Position numbers and translations under genes: made by a program
Assembly: GCA_027924585.1 (NCBI GenBank)
Contig: BSBM01001138.1
Location: 11,961,001 to 12,025,000 of the forward strand
Origin: Larix kaempferi
Taxonomy: Eukaryota; Streptophyta; Pinopsida; Pinales; Pinaceae
Reading direction: 5' to 3'
DNA: 64,000 bases
The notes under the pieces: generated by a model
Seen by the model: only the letters and a program-made list of their open reading frames with translations
The model's database searches: none
What the model was told of the DNA's origin: nothing
Shown here: one piece after another, positions 61,826-64,000 of the stretch
Layout: each line of letters begins with the position of its first letter
How positions within the stretch are numbered: the stretch's first letter is position 1

Positions 61826-62328
61826 CTCTGTATATGTATTTATAGGGTGTGACTCCTTATTTTTATTTTACATCTTCCATAAACCACATCTATTGCATTT
61901 CAAATATACTCAATACACATTAATTACTTTCCAAACTTACTTAATTCATCCATTCAATTGAAACATAGCGAAATCATAGAATCCCTTTTAGCTATAGATT
62001 TAGCACCAAATTCATCATATTTTATGGTAAAACTTTTGGTTTTCCACATTGATCACATTTAGAATTTAACATAAAGGAAAATTGATTCCAATTCATAATT
62101 TAACAATAAAAAATATGGATTCCAACATAATTTGAACTCAGAAATCGACAATGGAATTTGATTCCAACAATAATCAACTCAAAATTTAACCATAGAGATC
62201 AATTCCCAGCATTATTCCAACTCAGGGATTTACCACAAATTTCTTATAGATTTTATCATATTAGTCTGATTCCAAAATCAATCATAATTACCCTACGGAT
62301 TCCAATGTTTTAAAATTTGGATTCCCAC
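61826..62328. other. Interior of the right-end LTR element, part 1
   Basis: Non-coding, with many diverged GGATTCCAA/TTGATTCCAA words. No retroelement domain was seen, so the element is very short or deleted. Confidence 0.5.
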
Positions 62329-62934
62329 TGTTGGGAATGTTATATTCTTTGCATGTGGATTGACTAGCAAAGTTGATAGTCGACTGGTACAATTTGACTG
62401 GAGATGGAGGCGACAAATGATGGAATTCTGGTCGGCCAACCAATTGGAATAGTTGTTTGGGGGAAAGGAAAACAACTAATCAACAAGAATTCAACGGAAT
62501 AACTAGAAGCTCAACGGGAAATTGACCAAAGTTGACCCAGTTAAGTCAATTGTAACGTAATAACTGAAAGTGGTTAGGAATTTATGGACTGTCATTAATG
62601 AGCAATTGGTTGTATTGCATCTATAAATAAGATGTAATGGCTATGTATGATGTACAATGTAAGCGTATACTGCAAGCGGTGAAGTGTGTAACATGATCAT
62701 GTAATAGAGTGTGATTCGTGGTCTAGCAAGTCACAGTTGTAAACACATGTTTGTGAGTGTTTGATTAATAGATGAGTTGAAAGCTCACTGGTTTTTTGGT
62801 TTTCTCAAGATCGGTTTTCTAGGGTAATTTGTGTGTTATGTGTTAATGTGTTGTGTTCCATTATTTATATGCTAATGTGTTCAACTACATGAATCAAATT
62901 TCAAACCTGTTGTAATCAATATTTATACCCAACA
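62329..62934 (+). mobile_element. Probable solo LTR, 606 bp, nested
   Basis: It starts TGTTGGGAATG and ends ATACCCAACA, with flanks CCCAC and CCCAG (4 of 5). It has a TATA-like CTATAAATAAG near 62620, which suggests plus orientation. It lies inside the region bounded by the two LTR-like repeats. Confidence 0.7.
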
Positions 62935-63225
62935 CCCAGTACTAAGCTAATTCATAATCTATAAAAACTTTTTCTATCCAAAACAATTGATATTTGTATC
63001 TACCTATAAACATAACAGGAATGCACCATTGAAGATGTGGATAACATTTTTGCAGATATGAAATACAATTTGATCATTAGAACTCTATTTTCATAAATTA
63101 TAAAATAATTTACACATATTCCATTGCTTGAAAATAGTGTGTCTTAATGAACTAGAAGTAACCTAACTCCATAAACAAATGATGAGGTCTAGGTCCTAGT
63201 GCTTGAACTTGGATCTGATACCATA

Positions 63226-64000
63226 TGCAATATTCTATATATAACCTCATATGATTCATCAATTAATGCAACAATAATAAAAATGCAGAGAAACCCATAG
63301 ATATAAACCCATGAAACATATGCTTGAATTTAAGATCAATTAAATACTTAAAAAAAAATCAGATTCACATACCCATTTCTAGAAGCTTGTAGAAGATCCT
63401 CCCTTGATAATCCTTTGTCTCCAAGCTTGCTCCAAGTCTTCTTGCCAAATATATATGATCTTACTGGTTGACCACCTTATCAACTCCCATTGGATACTCT
63501 TCTTCCTAGGGATCCCCAAGTTGCAATGGACTGTATGAAGAGTATTAAACTAGCATATAGATTATGTAGCTCCTCTATAGCCTGTGAGGTCCCCACCTCC
63601 AAATTACAACACCAATCTTGAGACCCAAATCAACACCAGCTCACCAAGAGAAAAATCATATTAGGGAATCCATCCCACACTAGGGTGCAAAAGGATCCCC
63701 CTTAAGCCCAATCCTCCACCCTTGTATATCCTTTAAGGTTCATGCCACTTGTCATTCTCATGCAAGATGATATAAATTATTCATTTACTAATTGCATATT
63801 ATTCATCCACCCATGTGTCACTCACATGCACAAATAATTGTTTTTATAAAATGCAAATAATGATTATTCATCACCTTCCGACCTCTTTTCCTATTTGTAT
63901 TCTTAGATGTTCCCTATATCCCTTTTATATTTCCTCATTGGGTGGGTGCACATGAATTGTTATTTTCTGTTTTAATAAATTTAACATAAATTTTCCTTCT
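63226..64000 (-). repeat. LTR-like direct repeat, right copy (reaches window end)
   Basis: Starts TGCAATATTCTATATA; directly left of it the minus strand reads TGGTATCAGATCCAAG, an initiator-Met primer site. This marks it as the 5' LTR of a minus-strand element. Similarity to the left copy runs to ~63928; the remaining 70 bp could be LTR or flank. Confidence 0.78.

Overview
This window is nuclear DNA from a land plant, most likely a seed plant. It is AT-rich and dominated by transposable elements. It carries one complete multi-exon gene with typical GT-AG plant introns, and the transposon families are the usual plant ones: Ty1/copia and Ty3/gypsy with initiator-Met tRNA primer sites, En/Spm (CACTA), a hAT-like MITE, palindromic elements, solo LTRs and a short-LTR gag-only element. 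Nothing suggests bacterial, organellar or free viral DNA. The amount of retrotransposon debris fits a large genome, possibly a gymnosperm, but the species cannot be read from the sequence.

Layout. (1) 1-14786: three head-to-tail copies of a roughly 4.9-5.2 kb unit. Each unit holds AT-rich repeat DNA, an old retro-inserted cDNA-like segment with a 15-bp target duplication and A-tail, the upstream region of an ABC transporter gene, and the first ~300 bp of its first exon. Units 1 and 2 end abruptly inside exon 1. Only unit 3 runs on into the rest of the gene. (2) 14486-22176: a full-size PDR-type (ABCG) ABC transporter. I reconstructed 23 exons that stay in one frame and encode about 1476 residues with two complete NBD-TMD halves. 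It is the only clearly functional gene here. (3) 24650-35234: a decayed minus-strand Ty1/copia element. A deleted Ty3/gypsy element (25843-30426) is nested just inside its 3' LTR, and a 520-bp palindrome lies inside that LTR. (4) 36599-38625 and 39127-39894: two solo LTRs with perfect 5-bp target duplications. (5) 40668-42513: about 3.5 copies of a ~545-bp tandem repeat, followed by a broken minus-strand CACTA transposase (42731-47546). (6) 47952-48223: a palindromic MITE; then a ~65-bp minisatellite and a probable 1.45-kb solo LTR (49492-50942). (7) 53204-58219: a short-LTR, gag-only retroelement with a GTTTT target duplication that later suffered a ~1.95-kb internal tandem duplication, leaving three LTRs. 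(8) 61120-64000: two direct LTR-like repeats with an initiator-Met primer site, around a short interior that contains another probable solo LTR.

How it fits together. The biology centres on the transporter. The first-exon triplication, with different inactivating changes in copies 1 and 2, looks like an unequal-exchange product that placed extra promoter/exon-1 copies upstream of an otherwise intact gene. The rest is layered insertion history that can be ordered: the retrocopy came before the triplication, the hAT-like MITE came after it, and the gypsy insertion came after the copia insertion. No CRISPR, rRNA or tRNA gene was recognised.
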